Assembly (NCBI GenBank): GCA_029448655.1
Contig: JACCLO010000006.1
Location: 1,178,001 to 1,242,000, forward strand
Source: Wolfiporia cocos
Lineage: Eukaryota > Basidiomycota > Agaricomycetes > Polyporales > Phaeolaceae
Reading direction: 5' to 3'
DNA length: 64,000 nucleotides
Within the stretch, counting starts at the first letter, position 1. Each line of letters starts with the position of its first letter. A model generated the notes under the pieces. That model worked only from the letters and a program-made list of their open reading frames with translations. It searched no databases and was not told the origin of the DNA. Shown here piece after piece: positions 24,027 to 35,533 of the stretch. The translations under genes were made by a program, and so were the position numbers.

Positions 24027-25632
24027 TCACGCACCCCAGCCGTTGTTCCACTCAGGAGCATCACCCTGGCTTTCTCGGGGTGCGTCAACGGTTAGCTCTT
24101 CAAATTTTCCGTTCTGATAGACAACGTCTAGGCGAGGGCTGTCGTCCGATGCGATATCCCAACATGTTCCCGCAATGTCCCAACCCAATTCAGGGGTCTC
24201 TGGCCAGGTGGCAGAGGAAGAGAGACTCTCGTCTACACCCTCATCCGCCTCCTGCTCCGGCCAGAGCATCCTGTCCCCGCCATTATTCTTAATCTCAATC
24301 TTGTCAAACTCTACCTTCCAGTCCGAACTTGCTTCTGACGGGGATCTATGCAAGTGCAGGTCCTGATGGGCTTCCACGGCAGCGAGCAGTACCTCGATCC
24401 AACCTCCACATAGTGCTGCCACGCCGTCGTCGAACCAGAGCTCACGCACCTGCATCGTGCGCTCGCCGTACTCACCCATCCTGCGCGCAAGCTCCTCGCC
24501 GATCTCTCGCAGCGGCGCCGGTCTGCCCGCCTTTTCGTCCGCCGCATGCAGGTGCGCAGCTAATAGTTTATGCCCAGTGCTCTTCAGGCCCTCCGAGCAC
24601 CGTCCTTGCGCAAAGCGTTCATACGCTTCAAGCCGCCGCGCCGCCCACTCCGTGCCCTCGCGCCTGCGGAATGCGGCGACCTGCGACGCGTAGCCAAGTT
24701 CCTCGTCGCGGCCGTACGGGTCGCGCTCGCGCGGGCGCCCCACGCCGCCGACCTCAACATCGTATCCCCACGCGTCCGCCACACGCGCGCACCAGTCGGC
24801 AAACTCGGCGACGGTCCACTCGAACTGGTGGTCGTGGTGCCGGAAGATGCGCGCGGTGCGGCCCGTTGGGTCGCGGAACCCGCTGCGCGCGCCCGGCGGC
24901 GCGGAGGGCGCGGTGAAGCGCGCGTTGAAGGTGTACGAGGGCGTGGTGAGCAGGAGGAGACGCGGGTGGTACGCGCCGAGCAGAACGGGCGCGAAGGCTT
25001 GGAGGACGGGCTCTGGGAGGTGCTCGATCCTGGATTCCGGTCAGCGCAATGGGGCTGCTGTACGCGGCGTGGGCACTTACACTTCTGTGGATACTATGCA
25101 TTCTACGCCAACGAACTCGGGGTTGAAGGTCTCAAGCCCGCCCTCCCAGATTTGCACCTCAAGCGGCTCCCACCGCGATGGCTGTTTCCACGACATGTCT
25201 AGGTTCGGATCCGTGCCTTCAATCGCGTCCTGCAGATCCCTCGCGCATGTATCCAGCCCCATCACCTTGACTGGGTGCAAGAGCTCTTCCGTAGACGTAC
25301 TGAGCTCTGTGGCGATTGTGGCGCTGAGAGTGGTAGATGAGTCCGATGTGAACATCGTCGCCAGAAGAGAGAGCGGCGGAGGCGACAGCCATGGTGCAGG
25401 ATTGGATAGACAGGATAATAGCTCGCCCTCACCACATCCGACATCTAGCACCTGTGCGGCGCGACAGAGTATCACTCTACTTGCGCTATTCTGAACAGAT
25501 TGGCAGCGGACGTACTATGCGCACATGTTCGCGTCTTATTATTTCGAAAACCCAGCCTCGTCTCTCCAAGTATAGTGGGGGTTGAAATGTAACCGTCAGT
25601 TCATCAACTTGGCTGCTCTCAGCAGAGGACAT
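24027..25632 (-). CDS. hen1: HEN1-type small RNA 2'-O-methyltransferase
   Basis: S-adenosylmethionine-dependent enzyme that methylates the 2'-OH of the 3' terminal nucleotide of small RNAs, protecting them from tailing and decay. Three exons: 25516-25632, 25081-25451, 24027-25029 (1491 nt, 496 residues). Start chosen at MSSAESSQ because the family N-terminus (TFQPPLYLERRGWVFEIIRR) follows directly; an in-frame ATG 26 codons upstream is also possible. Motifs: SAM-binding VLDVGCGEGELL, then EVIEHL across the exon 2/3 junction with the metal-binding Glu and His, and later FRHHDHQFEWT, the paired motif of HEN1 catalytic domains. The C-terminal part (about 190 residues) is not conserved to my knowledge. 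No RNA-binding domain of the plant type is present, as expected for the short fungal and animal form. It is divergent from the C3HC gene, sharing a 294-bp intergenic region. Confidence 0.92.
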
Positions 25633-25926
25633 TGCCGCAGCCGTACAAGCCAGAATAGGGTCAAGAAGACACGAACGCGGGACTGCTAAATTCCCCTCCC
25701 TGGTCGCCACAGGCCGATAAGCCAGTTCACCATTAACCAGGCATAGGCAGTCGACCCCGGTCTCTGGAGGTATCTATGGTGGCTACCATTATGACTTGGG
25801 TGAGCTGCCGAGGCAGAAAATATCACACTGAGGCCGAATGATTTAAAATCAAGTTGCATATAAGGTCACCGAATCGGAACCGCGGAGGCGCCCGGTGAGC
25901 CACATCTCTTGTCTTCAACCATCATC
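25633..25926. promoter_or_regulatory. Shared divergent promoter region of HEN1 and the C3HC gene
   Basis: 294 bp between the two start codons; the only place for both promoters. No strong TATA box is evident. Confidence 0.5.
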
Positions 25927-27803
25927 ATGGCTATGCCTTCCGCCTCCTCATCTGCGCATATTCTCCCCGCAAAAGGACCCAGCGAATCTTCAGAGAAGAG
26001 TATCAAAGTCTGTCACTGACCCCGGCAAGCTTTAGCAAGAAGAAACTGACGCGGCTCGCAGCGCAAGCTCGATGATGCTATCCTCAGTCTTGACGAGGCC
26101 GTTGGACCGTCGACCAACTATTTTGGCCAGCAGCCTCCTGCAAAGAGAGCCAGGATGGGCCGCTCCCTCTATGCAACGCTTGCGAAATACGGTATCCTCA
26201 AGGAGACCAAACCGTGAGCACACATCATCCGCACTGCTTAGCGCGACTAACCGTCAATCCAGAACGAACGCCCCTGATGACTACGAACGCCTGGCGAAGA
26301 CCGCACCGCACCTCGCTGCCATTCTCTCGCGCACTGCCGCGCGCACGCGCAAGGCGCTCCCCTTCAAGCACGGGTACGCGCCACATTCTGCCACCAGCAG
26401 CAGCAGCGGCAGTCCCGCACCATCCGTGGAATACCGTCCCTCCTCGATGCAGTCCTTCCTGCAGCGGCTTGTGACCTTCAAGCTGACGACGTACGCGAAC
26501 AAGCCGCCTGCGATCGACGCGGTCGCCGCGGCGCGGTGCGGGTGGATGAACGATGGGAAGGACCGCCTCGTATGCGGGATATGCGACGTCGCGTGGGTCG
26601 TCGCGGGCCGCGCGGGTTTGAGCAGGGACGCTGGTATGTTGGCTAGGTAGGTAGGTGCCGCGCGACGACTGATCGAATGCAGCGAATGCGCTGGTGGAGA
26701 AGCAGAAGGCGCAGCTAGTGGAGATGCATAAGGACCGATGTCCGTGGAAGACGCGGCAGTGCGATGGTGAGCGTGTCGTGCGGTGAGGATGAAGACATGG
26801 GGAACTGAGGAGCTGCACAGCTTCGATATATCGGATACCCCTGCAAGCGCCCTTGGCTATGGCAAGGGAAATCAAGTCCCGGGCACTTGCGCTAGACTCT
26901 GTTCTTCAAGGCGTTGAAATAAAGCACCCATTGGTAGGCCATCTAAGACATCTGGTGGGTTATATCTCACTCTCCTGCAGACATCACCGCAAGTGCAACA
27001 ATTGCTGTCCTCAATTGCTACCACCACACTGCCGGCATCTTCAGGGAGCCAACCCGCATCAGAGGGTACATCCTCCTCGCCCGCAGAGCCCTCCGAGACA
27101 GCAATCATTACCTCCCTATTCGGGTGGGCCATCCTCCCGCCTGCGCCTCCCCGCGTCTCCCTCTCACAGTCCACTTCCACTTCCACGTCCGCCACCTTCA
27201 CATCGATCTCATCCCTCTCTAGTGTCTCACTCCCTAACAGTTTGCCGAAGGCAGACACGACGCTCCTGCACTGTGCGTTGTGCCAGAGGCGCGTCGGCTT
27301 GTGGGCGTTCATGAGCACGGAACACAAGCGGCAGTTGGACGTGCTAAAGGAACATCGCTCGTACTGCCCGTACGTTGTGCGCTCGACGGTTGTGCCTGCC
27401 CCGCCCGGGGCCAACGGCTCCGCTACCACTGCAAGACCCGCTTCGTTAGTGTCCTTGAGTGCACAATCGCCGAGGCAGGATGGAGAACAGCCGGGGGCGG
27501 TCGAGGGGTGGCGCGGGGTGTTGACGGTCGTGCTTAGGCATGGGCTGGCAAAAAGGCAGCGGTGGGGAGTGGGCAGGGCTGGGAATGCGAGTGTGCGGCG
27601 CTCAAATGGGGATGCGAATGGGGCCACAGTAGAGGGAGGGGAGGAAGGAGAGCGGATGGAGATCGACCACATCGACGCTATGGTGGCCGATGTGAAGAAT
27701 CGCGGGGTATGTTTATTCAAATTCACAAAATACTGCTGACTTACCTCAGTTATAACGACAGGGCAAGGAACTGCTGAATTATGTCAAGGGTCTTCTTGGT
27801 TGA
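25927..27803 (+). CDS. C3HC zinc-finger protein (NIPA/Rsm1-like)
   Basis: Seven exons: 25927-26007, 26062-26213, 26263-26633, 26683-26766, 26821-26933, 26981-27706, 27762-27803 (1569 nt, 522 residues). The C3HC domain reads SFLQRLVTFKLTTYANKPPA, then AARCGWMNDGKDRLVCGICD, and after a spacer MHKDRCPWKTRQC; this gives the Cys-Cys-Cys...His-x3-Cys zinc ligands. A second Rsm1-type region begins LLHCALCQRRVGLWAF. A basic PPAKRARMG segment near residue 50 is a likely nuclear signal. The family includes yeast Rsm1 (mRNA export), human ZC3HC1/NIPA (nuclear basket protein) and a fission yeast relative, so a nuclear-envelope or mRNA-export role is the best guess. The C-terminus ends with KELLNYVKGLLG. 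Confidence 0.88.
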
Positions 27804-28094
27804 TGCTGCAAGCATGCTATGACCAACGATAGTGCTGTCCTGCTTATGCTTACATCTGGACGTTATTGTAATTCCTGTACCACCTTTGTTAGCTAATTCC
27901 TGTATAAACAATGATCCGACTTCGTAACGGTTGCAGTTGTGTTGTGGCTTAGACTTCGAGCGCCCGGTGCAAAGGCTGATACCACAGGCGGCTGTGGGTC
28001 CTTCCGCATCAACCACCAGCTCTGAAGTCTCTATACACAGCCTACTCATGCTCTGGGAGCTATCTTTAAACCTCTGCTTATAACCACCACCACC

Positions 28095-29539
28095 ATGCCT
28101 GCGGGATACGCTCCACTCCCTAACCCCCACTCTGAGCCCGAAATTGAGAGAGAGCTAGAAGATGCATTCGACGACGACGAGCAGCACACCGAGTCGACAC
28201 CGTTGACGCACGGCTATGCGCCCACGGACACGCCGGTCTACCCCCGCGCGCAGCACATAGACACCAGTACAGGCTCATACGACTTCGAACGCGAGTACGA
28301 CTACGACTACCCGCCGCCCGGTTCGCCACCCGCGCCGTCGGCCTTTGCGCGTCCGAACGAGATCGGGAACACAAACGGCAGGCTGCCTGAGGCACCTGCC
28401 CGTCCTGAACCTCCCCGGCCGTCGTTCTTCCGGCGCGCGGTCGGCGTGCTGCTCCCACAGCACTATGCGAGGATACCCACCGAACCAGCTACCTCACGCA
28501 CGCTCGGCGGCGGCACGGATAACGACGGCGTGTTCGCGAATGTAATGGCGAAGCCTGTGCGGCCAGTGACGATGACGAACGAGAACGGGGAGGTCGTCAT
28601 GCTCCCAGAAGAGACGCAGGTTGAACAGCCACCGGTGAGTGTTGCTACTGACTGTGGGCGGGGGAGGGGTAAAGGGGTAGGGGCGACCGGTGCAGCACGC
28701 ATACTGACTTCTGTCATTGACCCGCAGTCGTACAGCGAGGCGCAGGCGGACTCGGTGCCGCCATACTGGGAGACGACGGTGCATGCGCCGGCGATGCTCA
28801 TGGCGGGCGCGGACATGATCGTGGACGACCTGCCGACGGGCTCGATCATCTTCTTCGTCACAACCGCCTTCGTCTCGTACTTCTTCCAGTTCGTCGGCTT
28901 CGTGCTCACGTACCTGCTGCACACGACGCATGCGGCCAAGTACGGCTCGCGCGCGGGTCTCGGGATCACTATGATCCAGTACGGCTTCTACTCGCGCAAC
29001 GCGACTACCGAGGAGCATGGCGGCGGCGAGGAGCTCATCTACTGGAACAGCACGAGCCGCTTGCCGGTTGTCGTGCGCCCGCCGACGATTTCGGAAGGCG
29101 GGGAGACTATGCTGCCGAACGGGACGTACGTGGACGACTCTCCCGTTGCATTCGGCGTATCCTCAAAAGACTGGCTGTCCCTCCTGCTAATAGTTCTCGG
29201 TATGTGGCGACGTTCTGATAGCGCTTCTTCATCGCTACAGGCACTGATCGATCTGCAGGCTGGCTTCTTCTGCTCTCGTCGATATTTGGCTTCTACCGCG
29301 TCAAGCGCTGGGAGAAGTCCATACGCGACTCGGCGCATCCGCCACCACCCATGTCTGCGGAGCAGCTTCAGCACGATGCGGAAGTGCGCCGTAATATTGA
29401 GCGTGCCTTTGGCATCTTTAATTACCCCGGCGTCGACGACGAGAATGAGGAGCGCCGTGGTATGCAGCAGATTCCGCCCCACATCGCAGAGGCGGAGGCG
29501 CGATTGCAGCGGGACCTCCGCGAGGCAGGTTTACTGTAG
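28095..29539 (+). CDS. bsd2: BSD2/NDFIP-like membrane adaptor
   Basis: Three exons, 28095-28634, 28728-29199, 29259-29539 (1293 nt, 430 residues). The N-terminal half is acidic and disordered (ERELEDAFDDDEQHTESTPL). The membrane domain starts at VPPYWETTVHAPAM and holds three predicted helices: GSIIFFVTTAFVSYFFQFVG, a second segment with AKYGSRAGLGITMIQYGFYS, and LSLLLIVLGWLLLLSSIFGF. This matches the Bsd2/DUF2370 and NDFIP family, Golgi and endosome proteins that recruit Rsp5/NEDD4-type ubiquitin ligases to membrane cargo; yeast Bsd2 controls metal transporters. The C-terminal tail is charged with a likely helix (IPPHIAEAEARLQRDLREAG). Intron 1 (93 bp) is a multiple of three and open, so it was called from its GT-AG ends and low-complexity translation. 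Confidence 0.88.
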
Positions 29540-29839
29540 GATAAATATACTGGTGATTAACGCATCGCGTCGCTCGTTCCCCACTTCTGACTCTCCTTTG
29601 AACGTTCCCCACGAGTACCCGCAGCTGCCTGGTCACGTCTATCTTTCTCGGGATTGTACTACTATTTATCAAAGCTAGAAGTTCCAAGCGTAATCCTTCC
29701 CTGTGCTCTCCTTTGCGATGCCATGCTGTGACATGGTGATTTATCATGCCCAACCGGCAAGGACAATGCGATCTCCATAAACTCGTTGTGATGTATTGCT
29801 CGACTTGTGATATGATCCAAGCAAATCCGTATATCCTCC

Positions 29840-32800
29840 TTACCGGCCTGACTTTGACCCCTCGCATGGCTCACCACCCTTAGCTTTTACCCTTGCAGCT
29901 TGACGCCTCCTATTCCTCTTCCTTGCCATATGTTTCCCTATCATCCTCGTCAAATCGTTGCTCTCAGCCTCTACCGCCTTCAAGATCTTCCAAACGGTGC
30001 GCGCGCCATACGCATCGTCTCGCAAGTGGAACGCCTTGATGAACATTTTGTAGAGCGGCCTAACATGTCTCTTGAACTTCACAGTCGAGTCGACAGATGG
30101 CATGTTAATCATCCCAGCCCCCGCGCCGGACGCCGTCCCGAACGGCACTCCCTTCGGGAACTCAAGGCCGCCAGTGGGGAACCCGCTGCGCACCATGTGG
30201 TCGAACAGCCCGCGCAGCTTGTCGCCATCGACATAGCTCGTCCATTCCAGCAGCGACTTCATGAGGATGTTCATCGTGACGCGGTCGGGGACGAAGCCAT
30301 AGTCCCGCGTGAGCTCGGTCAGCGTTCTCAACGCTTTCTTCAGGCGCTGCTTGTTGCGCCGTCTGCGGTGAAAGAGGCTGCCGTGCAAGATGTCGTTGCC
30401 TATGAGCGTCCGCGTGGCCTGATCCTGCTCTGTCCGCATCTGTGCGTACAGCTTCTTCGCCATGCGAAGACTTCCGACGCGCACGAGGGCATGTATCGCG
30501 CGAGCGGCGTGGACACGGCGACTCGGGTCGCGATTGAGGAACGTAGGAATCTTCAGCGTCAGCACATATCGAGGGACGCGCTCGCGGAAGCCGAGCCTGC
30601 GGGTCAGGGCGTATGCAGATGCGAGTTGGCGAGGCGGCTTGCCAATGGTGGCAGCAACATCGGCTGCTATAGCCCCCGCTCCATGTCGCGAACAGTAGAT
30701 GACGAAACTGTGCAAGGAGGGAAGATGTTTGTGCATGTCCAGCTTCCTGGCGAGCTTATGCACGCGGAGTGCAAAGTTGAAGTGGCGCGCCCGGAGAAGC
30801 GCGACAATAAACTTGCCGTAAAATCCAGCAGTGAAGTATGATGGGGTAGCATCGACGATATGCTGGACAATGCTCATCGCCGTCTTGGCTTGGTTGGCCC
30901 GCGGCAAATACAACAGCGCAGGCTGCAGAGCGAGACGAAAGGATGGCGGGGGCGCCGAGAAGGAGACCTGCCTGAGAATCGCATCGGCGATCTCACCAAT
31001 CAAGTAGACAGACCGAGAATGATGGTCTGTTCGCACCATGGCCAGAAGGATATGGTGAATAATCAGTAGGTGCTGCGCATGCGTTAGCCGCGAGTCATCC
31101 AAGTATCGGAGAGCGGCAGGGATGTGACCTCCATCCGCGACGGCTACGGCCAAGTCGGTGATAGCGCTGGCGGATGCGACGATCCCAAGACGATGCGCAG
31201 CCGCTTGCGTGTCCATGGCGGTGTCTGTGTGTGATGCAGCCAAAGTGGATATTGCCCTGCTGATCACGGCTGAAAGCATAGAGGGATCGGCTATGCGCTT
31301 CGAGATGTACACAAGAGCGCGTTCAATTGAAGCCCCGCAGAGAAGAGCAGATATAAGCTGCTCTTGAGCCAGGAGTTGCAAGCTGGAGGTCTCTATAGGG
31401 TGTGTGTCTGTCACCGACCATAGCTTCTGCGTATCACATAGATCGACGCAGCGCTCCACCACCATTCGATTCTTCGTCTGACCTGCAAGGCGAAAGAACA
31501 GGGTGCAAATTGACCGGAAGATGATTGGGGTTGGCTGGGCATGGTTCGCAGTAACGGCGTCGTACCAACTCGACCATAGCTTGTCAAGCATGTGGTTCAA
31601 TTTGTGAGCGATTTCATCGGTGGCCTCGCTCGCAGGATCGACGAGCCGTTCCAAGGAGGCCAACACACAGATCGCTCGCCACTCGGCCGCGGCGGCACTA
31701 TGAGGCCCATCGTGAGCTATCAGAGCTGTTGGCCCGGATGTCCGACCTTGCCGGTTGAGTGCAACAGCGAGAAGAACCAGACAGTTCCACTGTGTTTCTA
31801 CCAACTTTCCTCCTTCCTCCAGCGAGCCAAAAACAGCGGATGCGAGGCGTCGAGCCCATTGCGAAAGCTGAGTCTCCAATATCACGTGGGTCCTTGCTGA
31901 GGGAAAACATGAATTTCGTAGGCTGTTGACTAAATCGCGAACGCCAATTGGGCCCAGTGGTCGGAAATTACTGTCGATTCGCTGTGTCTCAGCATTGTCA
32001 GCGCCGCCTGGACGACCACTTCTGCTGTGTAAGTCGCAGGATGAAGTACTCAACCTTTGTCGTAATGCTGACAGGAAGTCCGCCTTGAGACCAAGGGAAA
32101 GAGTCGCATCAAAGACGACCTGCCATAGGATCCGAAGTAGATGTGGGGTCCATTCATCATACCACGCGATCAGATCACAAAGTCTCCGTGCAGCTTCTGC
32201 TATGCGGTCGGGATTCGATGCCGATAACAATGCTTGCAGATATGAGATATGGATCTCCACGCTGCGATGACTGCGTAGACATTCGTATTGCATCCGCGCC
32301 ACTTGTAACAATGCTTCCCGTGCTAAAAGAGAACAAGGATGAGCTGGTGCAAGACGAGACGACCGGTGACAATGCTCCTTACGCTCATCCACAGATTGCG
32401 CAAGATGGGCGCGCATCAGCCAGTACCGGTCGGCCTTGGACAATGGCATGTGCAATTTGCGTTTTCGGTGGATTATAACTTTAACGAGGGTCCAGTGGGG
32501 ACGAAACGCTGTCTCAGGGAAGTGCGGAAGGAAATGATGTCGGTAGACAGAGCTGTAGACTTGCTGAGGCGCAGATAGTGATAAGGAGCCAAATAGGCTG
32601 ATCAAGCTGCTGAGTTCCGCCGAGGTGAGAGGAGACTGCTCGACATCGCGGCTGGCTGAATGGTACAGGTCATATATGTACCTTACGATATTTGACTTGG
32701 GCGAAGGAACAATAGGTCGGTCAGAGGCGAGCAGCTCTTTCAAGACGCGCGCACGATCTGCCGGTGATGACCTGAGCGACTCGTCCTGCGGAGTACTTGT

Positions 32801-33433
32801 ACCAGTGACAGCCTGCAGGGATCCTGGTCGATCGTCGAGGACCGGGGGTGCATCCTCCTGCTGAGGACCTGAATGAGAGCTGTCGGATAGCTTTGCGGGC
32901 AGTACGTCATCGACGCCAGAGTGTGCAGACGCATCAATATGACCGACGGGTCCTCCTACATTAGTAGCAGCGCCTTCAGCAGTACTCAGCCCTCCTGTTC
33001 CCGAGCTGATATTAGATGTCTGATCCAAAGCTATTGTACCTGCATTGGAGGAATTCGTGCTCGCGAAGGTCCCCTCGCTGCAATTTTTGTACGGCCGACT
33101 ATAGCATCTTCTGCCATGAGGAGCATAGATGTTCACATATTGCCGCAAGAAAGAGACGTGGTGGAAAGGCAGGCGCGTTCTGCAGACAGCATCAGCATTG
33201 TAAGTCAACTTGAGCATCTGGAGCCACATACCGGTTGAGTGCAACGCCACTAGCAACGACGGACACATCTCTGGTGGTCCGTAGGCACCATCGCCACATT
33301 CCATTGCATAGGTTAGGTCGTGCGCGTTGCAGTAGCAGCAGTTCGCCTCCCCCGTATCACGACGCGTAGGCAATGCCACGGAGTACGCAAGTCGCGCTCC
33401 TTGCGTCTCAAAGCTCGCTGCTAAAGCGGGCAC
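29840..33433 (-). CDS. Large PPR-like protein, probably mitochondrial
   Basis: Single uninterrupted frame of up to 1197 residues. The better start may be Met73 (33217), giving MLKLTYNADAVCRTRLPFHH followed by an Arg/Tyr-rich segment, a plausible mitochondrial presequence; residues 1-72 show no conservation that I recognise. The middle and C-terminal parts are helical and repeat-like, with pentatricopeptide-type pairs such as RAIHALVRVGSLRMAKKLYA, GFVPDRVTMNILMKSLLEW and FIKAFHLRDDAYGARTVWKI. It ends in a basic tail (MARKRNRRRQAARVKAKGG). PPR proteins bind organellar RNA and act in processing or translation of mitochondrial transcripts; the specific target is unknown. It is divergent from ribosomal P0. 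PPR assignment is by repeat pattern only. Confidence 0.7.
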   Translation of the reverse strand: MPALAASFETQGARLAYSVALPTRRDTGEANCCYCNAHDLTYAMECGDGAYGPPEMCPSLLVALHSTGMWLQMLKLTYNADAVCRTRLPFHHVSFLRQYVNIYAPHGRRCYSRPYKNCSEGTFASTNSSNAGTIALDQTSNISSGTGGLSTAEGAATNVGGPVGHIDASAHSGVDDVLPAKLSDSSHSGPQQEDAPPVLDDRPGSLQAVTGTSTPQDESLRSSPADRARVLKELLASDRPIVPSPKSNIVRYIYDLYHSASRDVEQSPLTSAELSSLISLFGSLSLSAPQQVYSSVYRHHFLPHFPETAFRPHWTLVKVIIHRKRKLHMPLSKADRYWLMRAHLAQSVDERKEHCHRSSRLAPAHPCSLLAREALLQVARMQYECLRSHRSVEIHISYLQALLSASNPDRIAEAARRLCDLIAWYDEWTPHLLRILWQVVFDATLSLGLKADFLSALRQRLSTSSCDLHSRSGRPGGADNAETQRIDSNFRPLGPIGVRDLVNSLRNSCFPSARTHVILETQLSQWARRLASAVFGSLEEGGKLVETQWNCLVLLAVALNRQGRTSGPTALIAHDGPHSAAAAEWRAICVLASLERLVDPASEATDEIAHKLNHMLDKLWSSWYDAVTANHAQPTPIIFRSICTLFFRLAGQTKNRMVVERCVDLCDTQKLWSVTDTHPIETSSLQLLAQEQLISALLCGASIERALVYISKRIADPSMLSAVISRAISTLAASHTDTAMDTQAAAHRLGIVASASAITDLAVAVADGGHIPAALRYLDDSRLTHAQHLLIIHHILLAMVRTDHHSRSVYLIGEIADAILRQVSFSAPPPSFRLALQPALLYLPRANQAKTAMSIVQHIVDATPSYFTAGFYGKFIVALLRARHFNFALRVHKLARKLDMHKHLPSLHSFVIYCSRHGAGAIAADVAATIGKPPRQLASAYALTRRLGFRERVPRYVLTLKIPTFLNRDPSRRVHAARAIHALVRVGSLRMAKKLYAQMRTEQDQATRTLIGNDILHGSLFHRRRRNKQRLKKALRTLTELTRDYGFVPDRVTMNILMKSLLEWTSYVDGDKLRGLFDHMVRSGFPTGGLEFPKGVPFGTASGAGAGMINMPSVDSTVKFKRHVRPLYKMFIKAFHLRDDAYGARTVWKILKAVEAESNDLTRMIGKHMARKRNRRRQAARVKAKGGEPCEGSKSGR

Positions 33434-33891
33434 AGTCGCGCAACGAGCCCGAGGTTAGGCAGTAAGCAGCGAGTGCAGCGGCGAGCAAACCGCGAGCGGC
33501 ACTAAGCGCTGGTATGAGCAACGAGTCGAGCGCACGTGCTATTGATTGCAGCTGTTTGGCTCTTGTGGCGATACGATCGGCAGTTGCCGGGCGCATCAAA
33601 CCTTATCGAAGCAACTGCAGCCACAGCGACTGCCGAGCGAGAATTCAGCCCGTGGTCGCTGTTCCGCACATTCTCAACGACCAGTTGCCTTTAAAGATCC
33701 TTTGGCACAACAGGTGAGCGCTGAATGCCAAAATAATCATGCTGGTTAGCTCAGAAGGCGTGGATTTCAGAGGTCATAGGGAGGCACTGAACATCCCATC
33801 GTACCCATAACCTTACCCTCGACTTGTGAGTCGTACGCGAGTGATCCGTGCAGAACGCGTTCTAAGGGCACAGGAACCGCAGATTAGCACA
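33434..33891. promoter_or_regulatory. Divergent promoter region of the PPR-like gene and ribosomal P0
   Basis: 458 bp between the start codons. No extra gene seen. Confidence 0.45.
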
Positions 33892-35112
33892 ATGGGAGCT
33901 ACTCGCCAGCAGAAGGAGCTTTACTTCGCCAAGCTCAAGGAGCTTGTCGCCAAGTACCGTACGTCCATGCCGCCCCTTGTTACTCACGCGTCTCATTCCT
34001 CCATTCACAAGCCTCGATCTTCATCGTCAATGTCGACAACGTCGGGTCTAACCAGATGCACCAGATCCGTGTCGCCCTCCGTGGTAAGGGTGTCGTAGTG
34101 ATGGGCAAGAACACGATGGTCCGCCGCGCCCTGCGCTCCATCCTCGGCGAGTTCCCCCACTTCGAGCGTCTCCTCCCCCACGTCAGGGGCAATATCGGTT
34201 TCGTCTTCACCGCGAGTGACCTCAAGGATGTCCGTGACATCATCACCGCGAACAAGGTCGCTGCACCCGCCCGTGCCGGTGCGCTTGCCCCGAGGGACGT
34301 CATCATCCCTGCCGGCAACACCGGTATGGAGCCCGGAAAGACCTCCTTCTTCCAGGCCCTCGGTATCCCGACCAAGATCGCCCGTGGTACGATTGAAATC
34401 GTGGCCGACGTTCAGGTCGTTACCGCTGGTCTGCGTGTCGGCCCGTCCGAGGCGACGCTGCTCAACATGTTGAACATCTCGCCGTTCACCTACGGTATGA
34501 CGGTCGTTCAGATCTTCGACCAGGGCAATGTCTTCGCGCCCGCTGTGCTCGACGTTTCCGAGAAGGAGCTCTTGGACCGCTTCCTCTCGGGTATCCAGAC
34601 CATTGCTGCGATTTCGCTTGCGCTCAACTACCCGACGATCGTCTCGGTCATGCACTCGCTCGTCAACTCGTACAAGAACCTCCTTGCGGTCTCTATCGCT
34701 ACTGACTACACGTTCGAGGGCTCCGAGAAGGTGCGTTCGATGCTAATCACGACTCCATTAAACATTCTTGACCTTTATTATATCCTGTACACCATTCTGA
34801 CCACCCATGAGTGGATGCCATTGGAGTGATACCTGTTTTCTGGTTGATTATATACCCGTTTTGATTGCCATGTGATACACTTGTACTTATCTCGCCTTTA
34901 GATCAAGGAGATTCTCGCCAACCCCGAGGCGTTCGCTGCCGTCGCGGCCGCCTCTGCCCCTGCCGAGACTGCGGCAGCTGCCGCTGAGGAGGCTCCTGCC
35001 GCGAAGGAAGAAGAGGATGAGGAGTCCGAGGGTGACATGGTGCGTGGACCGAATCCCCACATACTTGTTCCGTGTCTGATTGCGATATCAGGGCTTCGGT
35101 CTCTTCGACTAG
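33892..35112 (+). CDS. rpp0: 60S acidic ribosomal protein P0
   Basis: Core of the ribosomal stalk that binds the P1/P2 dimers and the GTPase centre. Four exons: 33892-33958, 34012-34730, 34902-35039 and a 21-nt last exon 35092-35112, summing to 945 nt (314 residues), normal for P0. Exon 1 gives [20 protein letters not shown]. The L10 domain includes [20 protein letters not shown]. After the Ala-rich hinge the protein ends [10 protein letters not shown] plus GFGLFD from the last exon, the universal P-protein tail that binds elongation factors. The 171-bp third-position intron (34731-34901) is long for this genome. The last exon codes only for the six tail residues and stop, so annotation tools may miss it. 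Confidence 0.96.
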
Positions 35113-35533
35113 ATGCTATGCCATACGTACTCTGTCATGACATATACTGCACGCCCCCAAAATATGATGCCACTTGCGTCAGCTATGTGCGCGCTGCATT
35201 GTCTACAAATCATTTGAGCTACTGTGATGTGGCGTGTGTCGTATAGTCGTTTATCCCAACGACGACAGCCACAGTGAGAGAACATATGCCCTCTTTTCCC
35301 GGACAAACTATCTTGAGGCAAGAAGTCGGTCCGGTTCCTGTCGGCGGTCACAGGTCCCAGAACTTGGACGCTATAGGAGTTCCTTATTCCGACTTCGCCA
35401 TCCTATGACGCCAGAATCTTACAAAGACTGTATATCTCGCCAATATATGAGTGAGCACTCGTGTGGACTGAGCGGCACCCGTGTCCCGGAAACCACACGC
35501 CCACTGAACACTTGAACTCCCAACCCACACGCT
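35113..35533. other. Intergenic between P0 and SDR copy D
   Basis: 421 bp with no credible gene. Contains the P0 3' end and the copy D promoter. Confidence 0.5.

Noticed and set aside
29900..30841. Plus-strand ORF of 313 codons
   Set aside because: Antisense of the PPR-like gene.
34005..34655. Minus-strand ORF of 216 codons
   Set aside because: Antisense of ribosomal P0 exon 2, a typical codon-bias shadow.
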